The notes under the pieces were generated by a model. That model did not search any database and was not told the DNA's origin. It was given only the letters and a program-made list of their open reading frames with translations. Made by a program: the position numbers and the translations under genes. A DNA stretch of 15,632 nucleotides, from NCBI RefSeq assembly GCF_004359215.1, contig NC_090622.1, forward strand, positions 3,334,893 to 3,350,524. The letters are read 5' to 3'. Source of the DNA: Bremia lactucae (lineage: Eukaryota; Oomycota; Peronosporomycetes; Peronosporales; Peronosporaceae). This document shows positions 15,257 to 15,632 of this stretch, in pieces (positions within the stretch are counted from its first letter, which is position 1; each line of letters begins with the position of its first letter).

Positions 15257-15632
15257 TGTAACGGGGTGTATCGTTACATGAAATTAACACTTAAAGGTTG
15301 TTAATTAATATATTATCTTAAGGTAGATAATATTTGGAGGATATTACTTTGTATAGTAATATCCTGAATTCTTATCCATAAATAGGTATAGGCCATTATA
15401 TCTATTTATTCCGCAGACCAATTAGCTGTAGAAGTAATCAAAGAGAGTTACAAGATAAGATAGAGATAAGAATTCATTTACATGTTTAGTATTAGGTTAT
15501 AGTTAAGTCAGCATTTACAAAGATAGATTAAGAGACACTTAACTATATTAATGCAGTTTTCATTTTACCCTCTTAAGTTAACTTGTCTTAAGAGAAGTCT
15601 TCCTCTGCACGTACAGTGTACGTCACCTAACG
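15257..15632 (+). repeat. LTR of the element 1 family, cut by the window edge
   Basis: It begins TGTAACGGGG and aligns with 2154-2528 in the same orientation. It could be a 5' LTR of an element extending to the right, or a solo LTR. It holds strong inverted repeats: 15310-15333 (9 bp arms), 15338-15365 (11 bp arms, loop of 6), 15378-15409 (13 pairs, one G.U) and 15570-15594 (8 bp arms). It lies about 630 bp after the stop of the FYVE-DUSP gene. Confidence 0.85.

Noticed and set aside
1..15632. tRNA or rRNA genes
   Set aside because: No cloverleaf with a credible T-loop sequence and no conserved rRNA segment was seen on either strand. The only tRNA-related bases are the 8-nt primer binding site.

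Overview
This window is eukaryotic and most likely from an oomycete, probably in the Peronosporales. That placement is an inference. It rests on a compact host gene with no evident intron encoding a FYVE plus DUSP protein, and on chromodomain-bearing Ty3/gypsy (chromovirus-type) retroelements. Two related gypsy elements fill about two thirds of the window. The only well supported host gene lies near the right end.

Layout. Positions 1-2601 are the 3' part of gypsy element 1 on the + strand: an open pol C-terminus (integrase GPF module, long hinge, chromodomain), then an ORF in antisense (1192-2070), a polypurine tract and the 3' LTR (2154-2601). After about 420 bp with no recognisable gene comes gypsy element 2 (3025-10728), complete from LTR to LTR and on the - strand. 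It has an intact gag with a CCHC knuckle, and a pol broken by many frameshifts and stops (protease, RT, RNase H, integrase, chromodomain). Between pol and its 3' LTR it has a 360-codon ORF in antisense (3773-4855). A degraded LTR relative (about 10950-11300) and a possible coding relic (12137-12473) follow. The host gene is at 12784-14628, and a further LTR of the element 1 family starts at 15257 and runs off the right edge.

Two signals stand out. First, both elements have the same unusual plan: a long ORF reading backwards from near the 3' LTR, tail to tail with pol. In element 2 it has stayed open over more than 1 kb while the neighbouring pol decayed. Second, element 1 is packed with perfect short inverted repeats (arms of 8-13 bp, loops mostly of a few bases), often every 40-70 bp, through the pol hinge, the antisense ORF and the LTR. 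This is far more than chance allows. Between the two LTR copies of this family, several arms changed in ways that keep RNA pairing: paired length changes, or G.U pairs. The host gene does not show this density. The pattern could reflect selected RNA structure, or palindrome-making template switching during reverse transcription.
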